Assembly (NCBI GenBank): GCA_003021905.1
Contig: PXPI01000066.1
Location: 1-47,990 of the forward strand
Origin: Cyanobacteria bacterium SW_9_44_58
Lineage (GTDB): Bacteria > Cyanobacteriota > Cyanobacteriia > Cyanobacteriales > Rubidibacteraceae
Direction: 5' to 3'
Length of the DNA stretch: 47,990 bases
The notes beneath the pieces were generated by a model that saw only the letters and a list, made by a program, of their open reading frames with translations, made no database searches and was not told where the DNA came from. The position numbers and the translations under genes were made by a program. Shown one piece after another: positions 39,967 through 47,990 of this stretch. Each line of letters begins with the position of its first letter. Position 1 is the stretch's first letter.

Positions 39967-39969
39967 CGC

Positions 39970-41250
39970 TTAATTTGATGACTGTTGCGGGGATAAAACA
40001 ACCATCCCATAGGCCTCCGGAGAAAGATAGCGTTGCGCCGCTTGTTGAATGGTTTCCGGAGTTAAATTGCGGATGATTTGCGAGTAATTGATCGCGGCAT
40101 TGAGATCCCCCACTTGAGAGGCAAAATAACCGTAAAGGTTCGCGCGATCGCTGGGTTTTTCATTGGCAAAAATATAGCGGTTGGCCACTTGCGTTTGAAT
40201 GCGATTCAATTCTGAAACACGAATTGGTTCTTCCTGCAATTGTTTAATTTGTTGCTGAATTGCCGTTTCCACTTTCGCGATATTTTCCACAGGCAAACGA
40301 GCGGAAACTGAAAAATGTCCCTGCAATTTTTGGCTGGAATTAATTGCCCCCACAGCAGACACTAACTTTTCCTCTTCCCGCAATTGGCGAAACAAACGCG
40401 ATACTTTTCCTTGCCCTAAAATCGCCGCTAATACATCCAAGGGATAGGTTTCCTGCAGATCATTTAAACCGGGAACCCGCCACAACATCACTAACTGCGC
40501 TTGTTGCAACTGGGGATCTTCGTATTCCCGCCGCACAATTTCGGCAAAGGGAGGTTCCGGTGTCGGGAATGATACTGTGATCGGCGCAGGAGAATAACAC
40601 TGCGGCGCAATCTTTTCCCAAGCCGCTGTTACGGTTTCGATCAGCGTCTGGACGGGTAAATTTCCCACCGCACTCACCGTCATTGTTTCGGGATGATACC
40701 ATTGACGATGAAACTGGCGCATTTGTTCCGGTGTTACCTCAGAAATCACACTAGCCGGACCTAACACGGAACGACGATAGGGCAAGGATTGAAAACAAGT
40801 TTCCATAGCACGGGCATACGTCCGACGCATGGTATTATCTTCGCTGCGGCGGATTTCCTCCAGGACGACCTTTTTCTCCCGCATAAATTCATCTTCGGGG
40901 AGACTGGGATTGCTAACCAGTTCTAACAGGAAAGGGGCCAGTTCAGCAAAGTTTTGGGGGGCGGTGGTGATGTAATAATGCGTATAATCTTGGCTGGTGG
41001 CAGCATTCATTACTCCTCCCCGTTGTTCCACCAGTCGGTCAAATTCGCCGGGCTTCAGATTGGGCGTTCCCTTGAACATCATATGTTCTAAAAAATGAGC
41101 CATGCCGTTAATGGCATCCGGTTCCACAGCAGACCCCACTTGAAACCAAATGTTGAGGTTAACCGCTTCCACTGGCAGTTGTTCGGCGATAATGGTTAAG
41201 CCGTTATTGAGTTGATGAATTGTGGGATGATTGAGAGCAGTCGTTGTCAT
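39970..41250 (-). CDS. M16 family zinc metallopeptidase
   Basis: Processing-peptidase/pitrilysin-like protein of 426 residues. The zinc signature HFLEH is at residues 52-56, with the third ligand glutamate in the EEIRRSED segment at 131-132 (the HxxEH...E pattern). The 426-residue size is that of the half-clam-shell, single-subunit M16 form, which often pairs with a catalytically dead partner. No partner gene is adjacent. The ATG at 41250 is the first in frame. Substrate unknown. Confidence 0.92.
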   Translation of the reverse strand: MTTTALNHPTIHQLNNGLTIIAEQLPVEAVNLNIWFQVGSAVEPDAINGMAHFLEHMMFKGTPNLKPGEFDRLVEQRGGVMNAATSQDYTHYYITTAPQNFAELAPFLLELVSNPSLPEDEFMREKKVVLEEIRRSEDNTMRRTYARAMETCFQSLPYRRSVLGPASVISEVTPEQMRQFHRQWYHPETMTVSAVGNLPVQTLIETVTAAWEKIAPQCYSPAPITVSFPTPEPPFAEIVRREYEDPQLQQAQLVMLWRVPGLNDLQETYPLDVLAAILGQGKVSRLFRQLREEEKLVSAVGAINSSQKLQGHFSVSARLPVENIAKVETAIQQQIKQLQEEPIRVSELNRIQTQVANRYIFANEKPSDRANLYGYFASQVGDLNAAINYSQIIRNLTPETIQQAAQRYLSPEAYGMVVLSPQQSSN

Positions 41251-41411
41251 TCCTGGCTTGCCTTACAGTGAGCATTACTTCGATCTTAATGTTTGATTTC
41301 CCATTTTTTGAAACGACTGCTAATCCAGGGTTTTCTATTTTAGAAAAATCCTTGTTAATTTTGGGGAAGCGACTGTTAATCGCAATGATAATGCAATCTC
41401 CTCTATTGCGT

Positions 41412-41588
41412 TTATTGATTGGTCCTATTTAAACGGTAAATCACCTCATTGAGTAACATGACCTGAATTTCTAAGGCTTGAGCATAATCAATGGCATTGT
41501 CGGGATTGCTTTGCAGTCCTCGCGCCACAGCCGCAATACGAGCTTGAATAGACGCTAAATCTTGCACGGGATCTTGATTGGCAAACAT
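41412..41588 (-). CDS. Small hypothetical protein
   Basis: A 58-residue helical protein (MFANQDPVQDLASIQARIAA, then ARGLQSNPDNAIDYAQALEI) with no membrane segment or motif. The ATG at 41588 is preferred; a GTG nine codons upstream extends the frame. Codon use looks coding, and its position between two genes with room for its own promoter makes it plausible. I do not recognise the family. Confidence 0.5.
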   Translation of the reverse strand: MFANQDPVQDLASIQARIAAVARGLQSNPDNAIDYAQALEIQVMLLNEVIYRLNRTNQ

Positions 41589-41679
41589 CGTATTTTTGGT
41601 TAAGTTTTTTATCACAATTATCGAGCTTATTTAATCAATTGTTTTTAGTCTACTTGCTCTGCTTATAACATACAAACAG

Positions 41680-41799
41680 GAAATCTAATACAAAACTAAT
41701 AGATTTCAGCAATATTGCTTAAAAAAGCAACCAATCCAACTTGAAGCCACATTCGCTATATTAGTTACTCCCGTTCTGTTAATGTCTTGCTGACTAATA
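41680..41799. repeat. Palindromes and repeated heptamers upstream of the CyRepA-like gene
   Basis: GAAATCTA (41680-41687) and TAGATTTC (41700-41707) form a perfect 8-bp inverted repeat. Immediately after, AGCAATATTGCT is itself a palindrome, and TTGCTT/AAGCAA can pair. The heptamer ACTAATA occurs at 41695-41701 and 41793-41799, with its complement TATTAGT at 41759-41765. The region is AT-rich. Such features could be an operator for the replication gene, or iterons of an origin. No DnaA-box cluster was recognised. Confidence 0.4.
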
Positions 41800-41805
41800 T
41801 CCGAA

Positions 41806-44775
41806 ATGATCCATTGGACGCCTTTCCAGCCAGTTCCCAAGGCCAACGAGATTGCCGATGCACTGGCAACTCTCCCTTCTCATTGGAGTTTAACCCCATT
41901 GTGGGAAAAACGTCCCTATCGAGAGGGATGGCAAACGGAACCCTTTATTCCCCATGAAGAAATTGCTGCGATTTTGCGGCAAGGGGAAGAACGCATCAGC
42001 AAACGCACCGGTCACCCCTACCGTGCTTTTTGTTCCGGCTATGGGTTGCGGTTGGGAGATGTCTCCGGCGGCTTACTGGCTGTTGATATTGATGGCAGCA
42101 GTGCCCAAGATGTATTAACGGCTTTAGCAGAAACATCCCTGCCCGAGACGGTATCTTGGACTTCTGGGAAGCCGGGTCGTCGGCAACTGCTTTATCAAAT
42201 TTCGGATTCCTATCGGGAACAATTGCAATGTTTTCGCCGCAAAACCATAACCCAGTGGGAAGGGGTGACCGCAAATCCGGGAGAATTGCTGGAACTTCGA
42301 TATAATCAGCATCAATCGGTATTGCCTCCTTCTTTTCATCGGGATACAGGAGAGTATTATTGGCTTATCTCCCCAGAAGAAATTAATATCGCGATCGCGC
42401 CTGCCTGGTTATGCGAGTTTTTACTCCGCCAATGCGATTCTTCTCCAAGGAAAACCGCCGCGCCGGTATCGCGTATCCGCTCATTCTCCGGTGAGGTTAG
42501 CGGGAATCATCCCCTCAGCACGCTGTTGGAACAGGCAACGGGCAACCTAAGGACAGAACAGATTTATTATTGGCCGGGGCATCAGTTTCAGGAGTCTGGC
42601 AGCACTTGGCGCGGGTATTGTCCCCGTCACCAGTCGCAAAGCGGTACGGCGTTCACGTTAAATCCCCAAACGGGAGAATGGTATTGTTTCGGTTGCGAAA
42701 CCGGGGGAGGCGCCATTCAATATCGGCATTTCTTGCAAGGCGGCAATGGCAATCCCAGAGGACAAACGTTTCGTTCTTTGGTACATCAATTGGCAACAGA
42801 AGCCGGGGTGGATAGTGACAGTTTCCCCCCGCAGCATCATCAAACCTATCAACCCACAGACGTAATTAATCAGCCCTATTTCCATTGGGAAACCCCTCGG
42901 GAAGGAACCATGCTGGCAGTAAAGTCCAGTTTAGGCAGCGGCAAGACGACTTGGTTGGCGAAAGTTGTCTCTGAGTTGCGGGAGGAAGGTTGGTTAGCCC
43001 TGGGACATCGCAACTCTTTGTTATTGCAGTCTTGCCAACGTTGGGGATTGATTCATCTGCAAACCGAACAAGCCTTTGATTTGATCAATGTTCCCGATTC
43101 GCAGCTGGCGTTATGTGTGGATAGCTTGCACCACTTTTCTCCTGAAGCCTTTGCCGGCAAAAATATTATTCTCGATGAAGCGATCGCGATCGTTTCCCAT
43201 CTCTTGACAGGAGAAACGCTGAAACAGAAGCGAGAGGAAATTATTCAACGGTTTCGCCAAGCCTTGCAACAAGCAAAGCGCGTCATTTGTTTGGATGGAA
43301 TGCTAACCGATTGGTGCGTCAATTATCTCCATGAATTGGCGGGAACAGAACGTCCTTTGGTAAAAGTGGAAAATTGCTATCAAGGAATGCCGCTGCACAT
43401 CAAATGCTTACAGGAAAGTTGCGATGAAACCGGGAAAGGAAAACGCAACGATCGCTCTCCCTTATTGGAGCAATTATGGCAGTCTCAAAAACCGGTTATC
43501 TGTACCGATAGCCAACTGGAAGCAGAAGCCTTAGATCAACTGTTAGCGGAAACCGGAAAGCAAGGATGGCGCATCGACTCCAAAACCATTTCGCAACCGC
43601 AGATCCAAACCTTTCTCAAAGCTCCCGACGATTGCATTAAAACCGATTGTCCCGATTATTTAATTTATACCCCAGCAGCGGAAGCCGGCATTGATATTAG
43701 CATTGAAAACTATTTTAGCGATCAATTCTGTCTCTTTTTCGGCGTGCTTCAAACCAATGCCCAAGTGCAAATGATGAGTCGGGTGCGCGATCCCAAATTA
43801 ACTCGTTGGCTGTGGTGTTCCTGTTACGGACAACTCAATCAACCCCCAACCCGTTTCCAACTTCGGGAATCATTAACCGAAGCGATTAATACCTTCATTT
43901 TAAAAACCGGCACTAGCTTGCTGGAAGGAAAAGATACTTCTGCCGTTGTGGAACAATTTGTCAAGGAAGTGACCGCCGCTGCCCAAGAGATTCATCATCA
44001 AACCTTCTGTATTCTGCAAGCCATTGCCCATTATGAACAATCGCATTTATGGGACTGTTTATATCAAGCTTTAGTCAAGGCCGGCCATCATGTAGAATTA
44101 ATTTCCTTAGAAACGTCCCCGGAAGCAAAACAAAAGGAAAAATCAGCCAAAGAAGCCGTCAAACATAGCAATGCGGAAGCCATTTATTACGGCAATTGCC
44201 GTCAAGGAAAACAAGCGGCAAGCCTGCATCGGTTATTAAGAAAACAACTCCCCGGCATTGAACAAACCTCTTGTTGGGGTCCGCAATTTATCAAGCGAGT
44301 GGTCTATGACGATCGCGACTTTATTGCGAAACAGGAACGGTTTTGGTTAATCCATCATCCCGATTTAGCCCAAGACATGATGCCGTCCGCTTGGTATTCC
44401 GGAATAGGGCAACATTTGCAGCAACAATGGTCGCTGATTCAGGCCTTAATTGCCCTGGATCTTCCTCTGCTATTAAACCTGGAAACAACTTGGACCCATG
44501 ACTCCCCGCAATTGCAACGCTTACAGCAAACCCTGCAAGAGCGGGATCTGGCGTCGGTGCTGAAATTAAATCCTGATAGCAGCGCCCCCATTCCCCTGTT
44601 TCGTGAACTGTTGCGCTTGATTGGGGTGAAATTAACCCGGAAAAACGGCCGTTACCGGATTAATGCGGCTGCGTGGTATGAGCGCGATCGATTAGCCATC
44701 TTAGCTTGTTTAGATCGTCGCTGGCATACTCAGAGTTTTACCAATTTGTCAAGTTTTATCAGTCAAACTCATTAA
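41806..44775 (+). CDS. CyRepA1-like plasmid replication protein: primase-polymerase, zinc finger and SF2 helicase
   Basis: A 989-residue multidomain replication protein. Residues 70-200 look like an archaeo-eukaryotic primase-polymerase fold (VDIDG with Asp94/Asp96, then SGKPGRRQLLY). Residues 268-300 hold a CHC2-type zinc motif (Cys272, His275, Cys294, Cys297, in the DnaG-like YCPRH...CFGC form). A superfamily-2 helicase follows: Walker A GSGKT at 377-381, Walker B ILDEA with Asp457-Glu458, motif V GIDIS at 628-632 and motif VI QMMSRVR at 655-661. The order matches cyanobacterial CyRepA1-type plasmid initiators. It lies on the chromosome between core genes. The ATG at 41806 lacks a clear ribosome-binding site. 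Confidence 0.82.
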   Translation: MIHWTPFQPVPKANEIADALATLPSHWSLTPLWEKRPYREGWQTEPFIPHEEIAAILRQGEERISKRTGHPYRAFCSGYGLRLGDVSGGLLAVDIDGSSAQDVLTALAETSLPETVSWTSGKPGRRQLLYQISDSYREQLQCFRRKTITQWEGVTANPGELLELRYNQHQSVLPPSFHRDTGEYYWLISPEEINIAIAPAWLCEFLLRQCDSSPRKTAAPVSRIRSFSGEVSGNHPLSTLLEQATGNLRTEQIYYWPGHQFQESGSTWRGYCPRHQSQSGTAFTLNPQTGEWYCFGCETGGGAIQYRHFLQGGNGNPRGQTFRSLVHQLATEAGVDSDSFPPQHHQTYQPTDVINQPYFHWETPREGTMLAVKSSLGSGKTTWLAKVVSELREEGWLALGHRNSLLLQSCQRWGLIHLQTEQAFDLINVPDSQLALCVDSLHHFSPEAFAGKNIILDEAIAIVSHLLTGETLKQKREEIIQRFRQALQQAKRVICLDGMLTDWCVNYLHELAGTERPLVKVENCYQGMPLHIKCLQESCDETGKGKRNDRSPLLEQLWQSQKPVICTDSQLEAEALDQLLAETGKQGWRIDSKTISQPQIQTFLKAPDDCIKTDCPDYLIYTPAAEAGIDISIENYFSDQFCLFFGVLQTNAQVQMMSRVRDPKLTRWLWCSCYGQLNQPPTRFQLRESLTEAINTFILKTGTSLLEGKDTSAVVEQFVKEVTAAAQEIHHQTFCILQAIAHYEQSHLWDCLYQALVKAGHHVELISLETSPEAKQKEKSAKEAVKHSNAEAIYYGNCRQGKQAASLHRLLRKQLPGIEQTSCWGPQFIKRVVYDDRDFIAKQERFWLIHHPDLAQDMMPSAWYSGIGQHLQQQWSLIQALIALDLPLLLNLETTWTHDSPQLQRLQQTLQERDLASVLKLNPDSSAPIPLFRELLRLIGVKLTRKNGRYRINAAAWYERDRLAILACLDRRWHTQSFTNLSSFISQTH

Positions 44776-45255
44776 AATAAAATAATTAGATTGGATATTT
44801 CTATGATTTGTCTCTCTTAACCTAACTTAACAATGCCGGTTCAAAAAAATATTGACGAAATGATGGGCTTTCCGGTATGATACTAAAAACAAAAATCCGA
44901 AGGGGCAATTCTGTCTTGAATTGGATTAACCCGGTGGCATTGCCCATTCTCCCATTTCCTTGCTTGCTAACTTGTCAAGTTTTAGAGAAACAAGTCGTAT
45001 GGATTTTTGTTGCAACTTAATATGTTTGGTAAACAGAGATTGACAAAATAAAAAAAGTATATTAAATATCACTAACTAATTGGATAACAACAAATGGTGA
45101 TGGCTTTACCGAATTTTGATGAGGTCCAAAGCGAACAGAACAGTCGTGATATTCTAATGATATACATGGTGGCGGAAACTTCCAGACGAGCCCTCTTGGT
45201 TTGCTGAAATAATGCTGGTAAGGGACGATAACATCTTTAGGCATCACTCAGGGAT
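44776..45255. promoter_or_regulatory. Long leader region upstream of ntcA
   Basis: This is 480 bp without a convincing gene. One sigma70-like promoter is visible: TTGACG (44852-44857), 18 bp and TATGAT (44876-44881). Its transcript would begin near 44888 and could fold with GGGCAAT (44903-44909) pairing ATTGCCC (44939-44945). A second TTGACA stands at about 45039. A near match to the NtcA box (GTA-N8-TAA in place of TAC) is at 45219-45232. The 61-codon minus-strand ORF here is unsupported. Confidence 0.5.
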
Positions 45256-45933
45256 ATGAACTTATTTACGAATCCAGAAACTTCCTTAGAAGAAGTATTT
45301 CGCCAAATTGGGAGCAATGGCATTCCACCCGTTGTCCAAAACTTTGATCGGGGCAAGACGATCTTTTTTCCCGGTGATCCCGCAGAACGGGTTTACTTCT
45401 TGCTCACAGGAGCTGTGAAACTCTCTCGGGTTTATGAGACAGGAGAAGAGATCACTGTGGCGCTCTTGCGAGAGAATAGTATTTTTGGCGTTTTATCCTT
45501 AATTACCGGTCAACATTCCGATCGATTCTATCATGCCGTCGCCTTTACCCCGGTGCAATTGCTCTCTGCCCCCATTGAACAAGCAGAAATCGCGTTTCAG
45601 GAAAATGCTCAGTTAACGCGGCTCATGCTGCAAGGATTATCCTCCCGAATTTTACAAACGGAGATGATGATTGAAACCTTAGCCCATCGGGATATGGGAT
45701 CGCGCCTCGTGAGCTTTTTATTAATTTTGTGCCGCGATTTTGGACAACCTGCCGACCAAGGCATTCAGATTAACTTAAAATTATCTCACCAGGCCATTGC
45801 TGAAGCCATTGGTTCCACCCGCGTTACAGTAACCCGCCTCTTAGGAGAATTGCGGGACGAAGAGATGATTTCCATTCACAAGAAAAAAATTACCGTTCAT
45901 AATCCAGTCGTTCTTAGTCAACAATTTTCTTAG
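45256..45933 (+). CDS. ntcA: Global nitrogen regulator NtcA
   Basis: CRP/FNR-family transcription factor that senses 2-oxoglutarate and PipX and controls nitrogen assimilation. The 225-residue protein has a cyclic-nucleotide-type beta-barrel (30-125), a long dimer helix, and a DNA-reading helix-turn-helix (about 177-197, [20 protein letters not shown]), all typical of NtcA. The ATG at 45256 is the start. It begins a tight run with a DUF3084 protein and a YqgF-like protein, a gene order I recall from other cyanobacteria. Confidence 0.97.
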   Translation: MNLFTNPETSLEEVFRQIGSNGIPPVVQNFDRGKTIFFPGDPAERVYFLLTGAVKLSRVYETGEEITVALLRENSIFGVLSLITGQHSDRFYHAVAFTPVQLLSAPIEQAEIAFQENAQLTRLMLQGLSSRILQTEMMIETLAHRDMGSRLVSFLLILCRDFGQPADQGIQINLKLSHQAIAEAIGSTRVTVTRLLGELRDEEMISIHKKKITVHNPVVLSQQFS

Positions 45934-45945
45934 TCTTTTTCCCTT

Positions 45946-47373
45946 ATGATGACCAGTGCGCTCGTTTTAATAGCCGCAATTTTGCTGCTCGGCGGCTTAC
46001 TTGCAGCACTGGGAGATTATTTAGGAACCAAAGTTGGCAAAGCGAGGTTGCGGATTTTTCAATTGCGCCCTCGCCAAACAGCAACATTTATTACGATTTT
46101 TACCGGCACCTTAATTGCCGCGAGTACATTGGGCATTCTATTTGCAACGAGCGAATCTTTACGGAAAGGAATTTTTCGGTTGGATGAATATCTCAACCGT
46201 TTACAAGATACCCGTGAGGAATTAGCAAAAGCAATTCAAGAGAAGGAAAATGTCCAACAAGAATTAGCGAAAGCAGTTCAACAGAAGGAAAGTGTTCAAC
46301 AAGAATTAACGCAAGCCCAAAAACGGTTAGAAAACGTTAATCAAAAATACCAATCTGCTCAAAAAAAACTAACCGCAATTTCTAACAAAGTTGAACAATT
46401 AAATCAACAACTATCTTCCCTAGAAAAAGAACGGCAAAAACTATTACAGCAACGGAAAAAATTAGAGCAACAAATTCGTCAAAAAGATAAAGAGCTAGAA
46501 GCTGAGAAACAGCAACTGCAAGCAAGCAAAGAGCGGTTAGAGGAATTAGAAAAACAGCGTAGCCAATTAAAAAAGGAAATTGATCAGCAAGATCAAAAAA
46601 TTGCTGAACTTGATAATATAATTAAGAAACGAGATGAAGTGCTTAATTTTCAAGAAAAAAAAGTTGATAAATTAGAAAAAAAAATTAAGGAATTACAAAA
46701 TAAAATTCAAAATTTAGAACAGTATTATCAAAATTATCAAGCGCTGAGACAGGGGAATGTCGCCTTAAGAAAAGGAGAAGTTCTAGCCTCAAAAGTCGTA
46801 AAAATTCAAAACCAAGAACAGACTGATAAAATTGTTAATAGAATTTTGAACCAAGCAAATCGTGAAGCAATTAAAGCAACACAGCCGGGAACGGAAGACT
46901 TTAATAAACAAGTAATTGTTATCAATAAATCTCAAGTTCAACGTCTGAAAGAAATTTTAAAAACCGGTCAGGAATATGTGGTTCAAATTGCCACTGCCGG
47001 CAATTACTTAAGCGGTGAAAAAAAAATTCGAGTGTTTCCTGATTTAGCGCCGAACAAAAAAATATTTGAAAAAGGGGAAGTGATTGCCTCCTTGTCTTTA
47101 ACCCCAAAAGAAGTTCAACAAGGAAAATTATCAGAACGAATTGATTTGCTGCTGGCATCGGCTCGATTCAGAGCTCGCCGTTCGGGAATGGTTGGAGAAA
47201 TTTCCTTAGAAAAAGATGAGTTAGCGACGATCCAATTCATGGAACAATTAGCCTCGTTAGATCGCTCTTATAATGAAATTAACGCGATCGCGGCGAAACC
47301 GGCTTATACTGCTGGTCCGTTGCAATTAAAACTACAAGTCAAAAAAAATGATCAGGTGATTTTAACTAACTAA
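45946..47373 (+). CDS. DUF3084 membrane-anchored coiled-coil protein
   Basis: A 475-residue protein with two N-terminal membrane helices (about 4-28 and 44-68), a long coiled coil (about 80-265, rich in Lys, Glu and Gln) and a folded C-terminal domain (about 275-475). This is the DUF3084 layout, found next to ntcA in many cyanobacteria; its function is unknown. The coiled coil has low sequence complexity and repeats LEKERQKL-like heptads. The ATG at 45946 is 12 bp after ntcA's stop, so the two share a transcript. Confidence 0.9.
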   Translation: MMTSALVLIAAILLLGGLLAALGDYLGTKVGKARLRIFQLRPRQTATFITIFTGTLIAASTLGILFATSESLRKGIFRLDEYLNRLQDTREELAKAIQEKENVQQELAKAVQQKESVQQELTQAQKRLENVNQKYQSAQKKLTAISNKVEQLNQQLSSLEKERQKLLQQRKKLEQQIRQKDKELEAEKQQLQASKERLEELEKQRSQLKKEIDQQDQKIAELDNIIKKRDEVLNFQEKKVDKLEKKIKELQNKIQNLEQYYQNYQALRQGNVALRKGEVLASKVVKIQNQEQTDKIVNRILNQANREAIKATQPGTEDFNKQVIVINKSQVQRLKEILKTGQEYVVQIATAGNYLSGEKKIRVFPDLAPNKKIFEKGEVIASLSLTPKEVQQGKLSERIDLLLASARFRARRSGMVGEISLEKDELATIQFMEQLASLDRSYNEINAIAAKPAYTAGPLQLKLQVKKNDQVILTN

Positions 47374-47385
47374 TTTGAGTCCATT

Positions 47386-47784
47386 ATGTTGCAATTAGGG
47401 TTTGATCCAGGTCGGGATAAATGTGGGTTGGCCATATTAGATACCACCGGAAACATTATTGTTCATGAAGTCGTCAATTCGGAACAAGCGGTTTTCACCA
47501 TCAAAAATTGGTGTCATGTTTATGCCATTGATCAAATCGTGATGGGAAATCAAACAACGTCGAAAACTTGGCAAGATACCCTAAAGGCGAATTTTCCTGA
47601 AATTCCCATTACAATGGTCGATGAACGCAATAGTACCTTAGAAGCGCGGGAGCGCTACTGGCAATTATATCCCCCTCGCGGTTTATGGCGTTTGGTTCCC
47701 AAAGGCATGCGAATTCCCCCTCGCCCCATTGATGACATTGTTGCCGTTTTATTGGTAGAACGCGCTTGCCAATCTGAAGGCTAG
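47386..47784 (+). CDS. YqgF/RuvX-like RNase H-fold protein
   Basis: A 132-residue protein of the Holliday-junction-resolvase-like YqgF fold. Visible features are the first acidic strand GFDPGRDKCGLAI, a central DERNSTLEARE and a C-terminal PIDDIVAV with paired acids. Family members process the 16S rRNA 5' end or act on DNA junctions. It is a shortened cyanobacterial type found after ntcA and the DUF3084 gene, 12 bp downstream here. Whether it is a nuclease is not established. Confidence 0.82.
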   Translation: MLQLGFDPGRDKCGLAILDTTGNIIVHEVVNSEQAVFTIKNWCHVYAIDQIVMGNQTTSKTWQDTLKANFPEIPITMVDERNSTLEARERYWQLYPPRGLWRLVPKGMRIPPRPIDDIVAVLLVERACQSEG

Positions 47785-47817
47785 CTCAACCCATCTTTAT
47801 CGAAGGTCGCTGTAAAA

Positions 47818-47881
47818 CCCCTCGCCTTTAGGCAGGGGATATAAGGCGAGCTAACTGAAAGGTTCGACAGCTTGAAGTTAG
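47818..47881. mobile_element. Palindromic sequence resembling an IS200/IS605 end
   Basis: CCCC/GGGG (47818-47821 with 47835-47838) and CTCGCCTT/AAGGCGAG (47821-47828 with 47843-47850) form nested or alternative stems. Next, CTAACT (47851-47856) pairs with AGTTAG (47876-47881). The CGCCTTTAGGCAGGGG core looks like the stem-loop ends of IS200/IS605-type elements recognised by Y1 transposases. No transposase gene is present in the window. A stem-loop terminator for the ntcA run is the alternative, but there is no T-tract. Confidence 0.42.
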
Positions 47882-47923
47882 CAAATCGATCCACTTTGTG
47901 TTAATATAATATCAAACTCTTTA

Positions 47924-47990
47924 GTTACCTAAGCCAGTAGGTTGCCCTACTGACTCGGCTCCAGAACGGTGCGTGATAGTTTCCCATCAC
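47924..47990 (-). mobile_element. 3' end of a group II intron (partial domain V and domain VI)
   Basis: On the minus strand, 47990-47961 gives the distal stem, the GAAA-containing loop and the 3' strand (CGCACCGTTC) of domain V; its 5' strand is beyond the window edge. Domain VI follows: AGTCAGTAGG and CCTACTGGCT pair over ten positions around a GCAA loop. At the base, GCC faces TAGG with an unpaired adenosine, which lies seven bases before the AC ending I take as the 3' splice site (47924). A branch-point A at that distance is a hallmark of these self-splicing retroelements. The intron body and any reverse transcriptase are outside the window. Confidence 0.72.

Noticed and set aside
41244-41432. 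62-residue hydrophobic plus-strand frame before the small hypothetical gene
   Set aside because: It runs through the M16 promoter region, with no start signal and no sign of conservation.
45219-45232. NtcA-binding site autoregulating ntcA
   Set aside because: Matches GTA-N8-TAA rather than GTA-N8-TAC and lies too close to the start codon for a standard activator site.
45062-45247. 61-codon minus-strand frame upstream of ntcA
   Set aside because: No ribosome-binding site, and its composition is that of a random intergenic reading; the region is better explained as leader and promoter.

Overview
This window looks like a stretch of chromosome from a salt-adapted cyanobacterium. It carries phycobilisome (cpcG, CpcD-fused petH), Calvin-cycle (prk), chlorophyll (bciB) and nitrogen-control (ntcA) genes. 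Copies of the HIP1 octamer GCGATCGC, typical of cyanobacteria, are scattered throughout. The osmolyte genes sus, ggpP, gghA and ggpS point to a halotolerant strain; the genus cannot be fixed from this sequence alone.

Layout. 1-400: debris next to a probable IS200/IS605-type end, with a gene fragment cut at both ends. 405-7666: core genes pepA, a lipoprotein, bciB, tatA, a CPP1-like J-protein and dapB. These are followed by a frameshifted single-pass protein with a PilP/GspC-like C-terminus, its partner coiled-coil gene, and a small membrane protein. 7.8-13.1 kb: prk diverging from trxA, then petH and ftsH. 13.1-13.5 kb: terminators around a truncated GNAT-acetyltransferase fragment. 13.5-18.4 kb: sucrose synthase diverging from a glycosyltransferase-ggpP pair. 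18.6-24.6 kb: a sulfurtransferase, a DUF6930-type protein, ispF, tRNA-Asp, an ABC1 kinase and manC. 24.7-30.8 kb: a pentapeptide protein, cpcG, then lysA-cdaA-uppS and wecB. 30.8-38.3 kb: a GTPase, gghA diverging from ggpS, a LEA-like secreted protein and a GT2. 38.4-41.6 kb: ilvC, a membrane protein, an M16 peptidase and a small conserved-looking ORF. 41.8-44.8 kb: a large CyRepA1-type plasmid replication protein standing between core genes. 45.3-47.8 kb: ntcA, a DUF3084 protein and a YqgF-like protein. 47.8-48.0 kb: a palindromic IS200/IS605-like end and, at the edge, the 3' end (domains V and VI) of a group II intron on the minus strand.

How the genes work together. GgpS makes glucosylglycerol-phosphate, GgpP dephosphorylates it and GghA degrades the product. 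Sucrose synthase handles the second osmolyte, and the c-di-AMP cyclase CdaA may tie osmotic and potassium control to this set. PRK, thioredoxin and PetH form the light-driven redox part of carbon fixation; PRK keeps both of its regulatory cysteine pairs.

Most worth a second look: the chromosomal CyRepA1-like gene with palindromes and short repeats just upstream; the group II intron end with a recognisable branch-point adenosine; two genes broken at single-base homopolymer runs (A7 at 6326, C5 at 32383), each of which reads on sensibly after a one-base correction; and a 12-bp repeat flanking the putative ggpS promoter.
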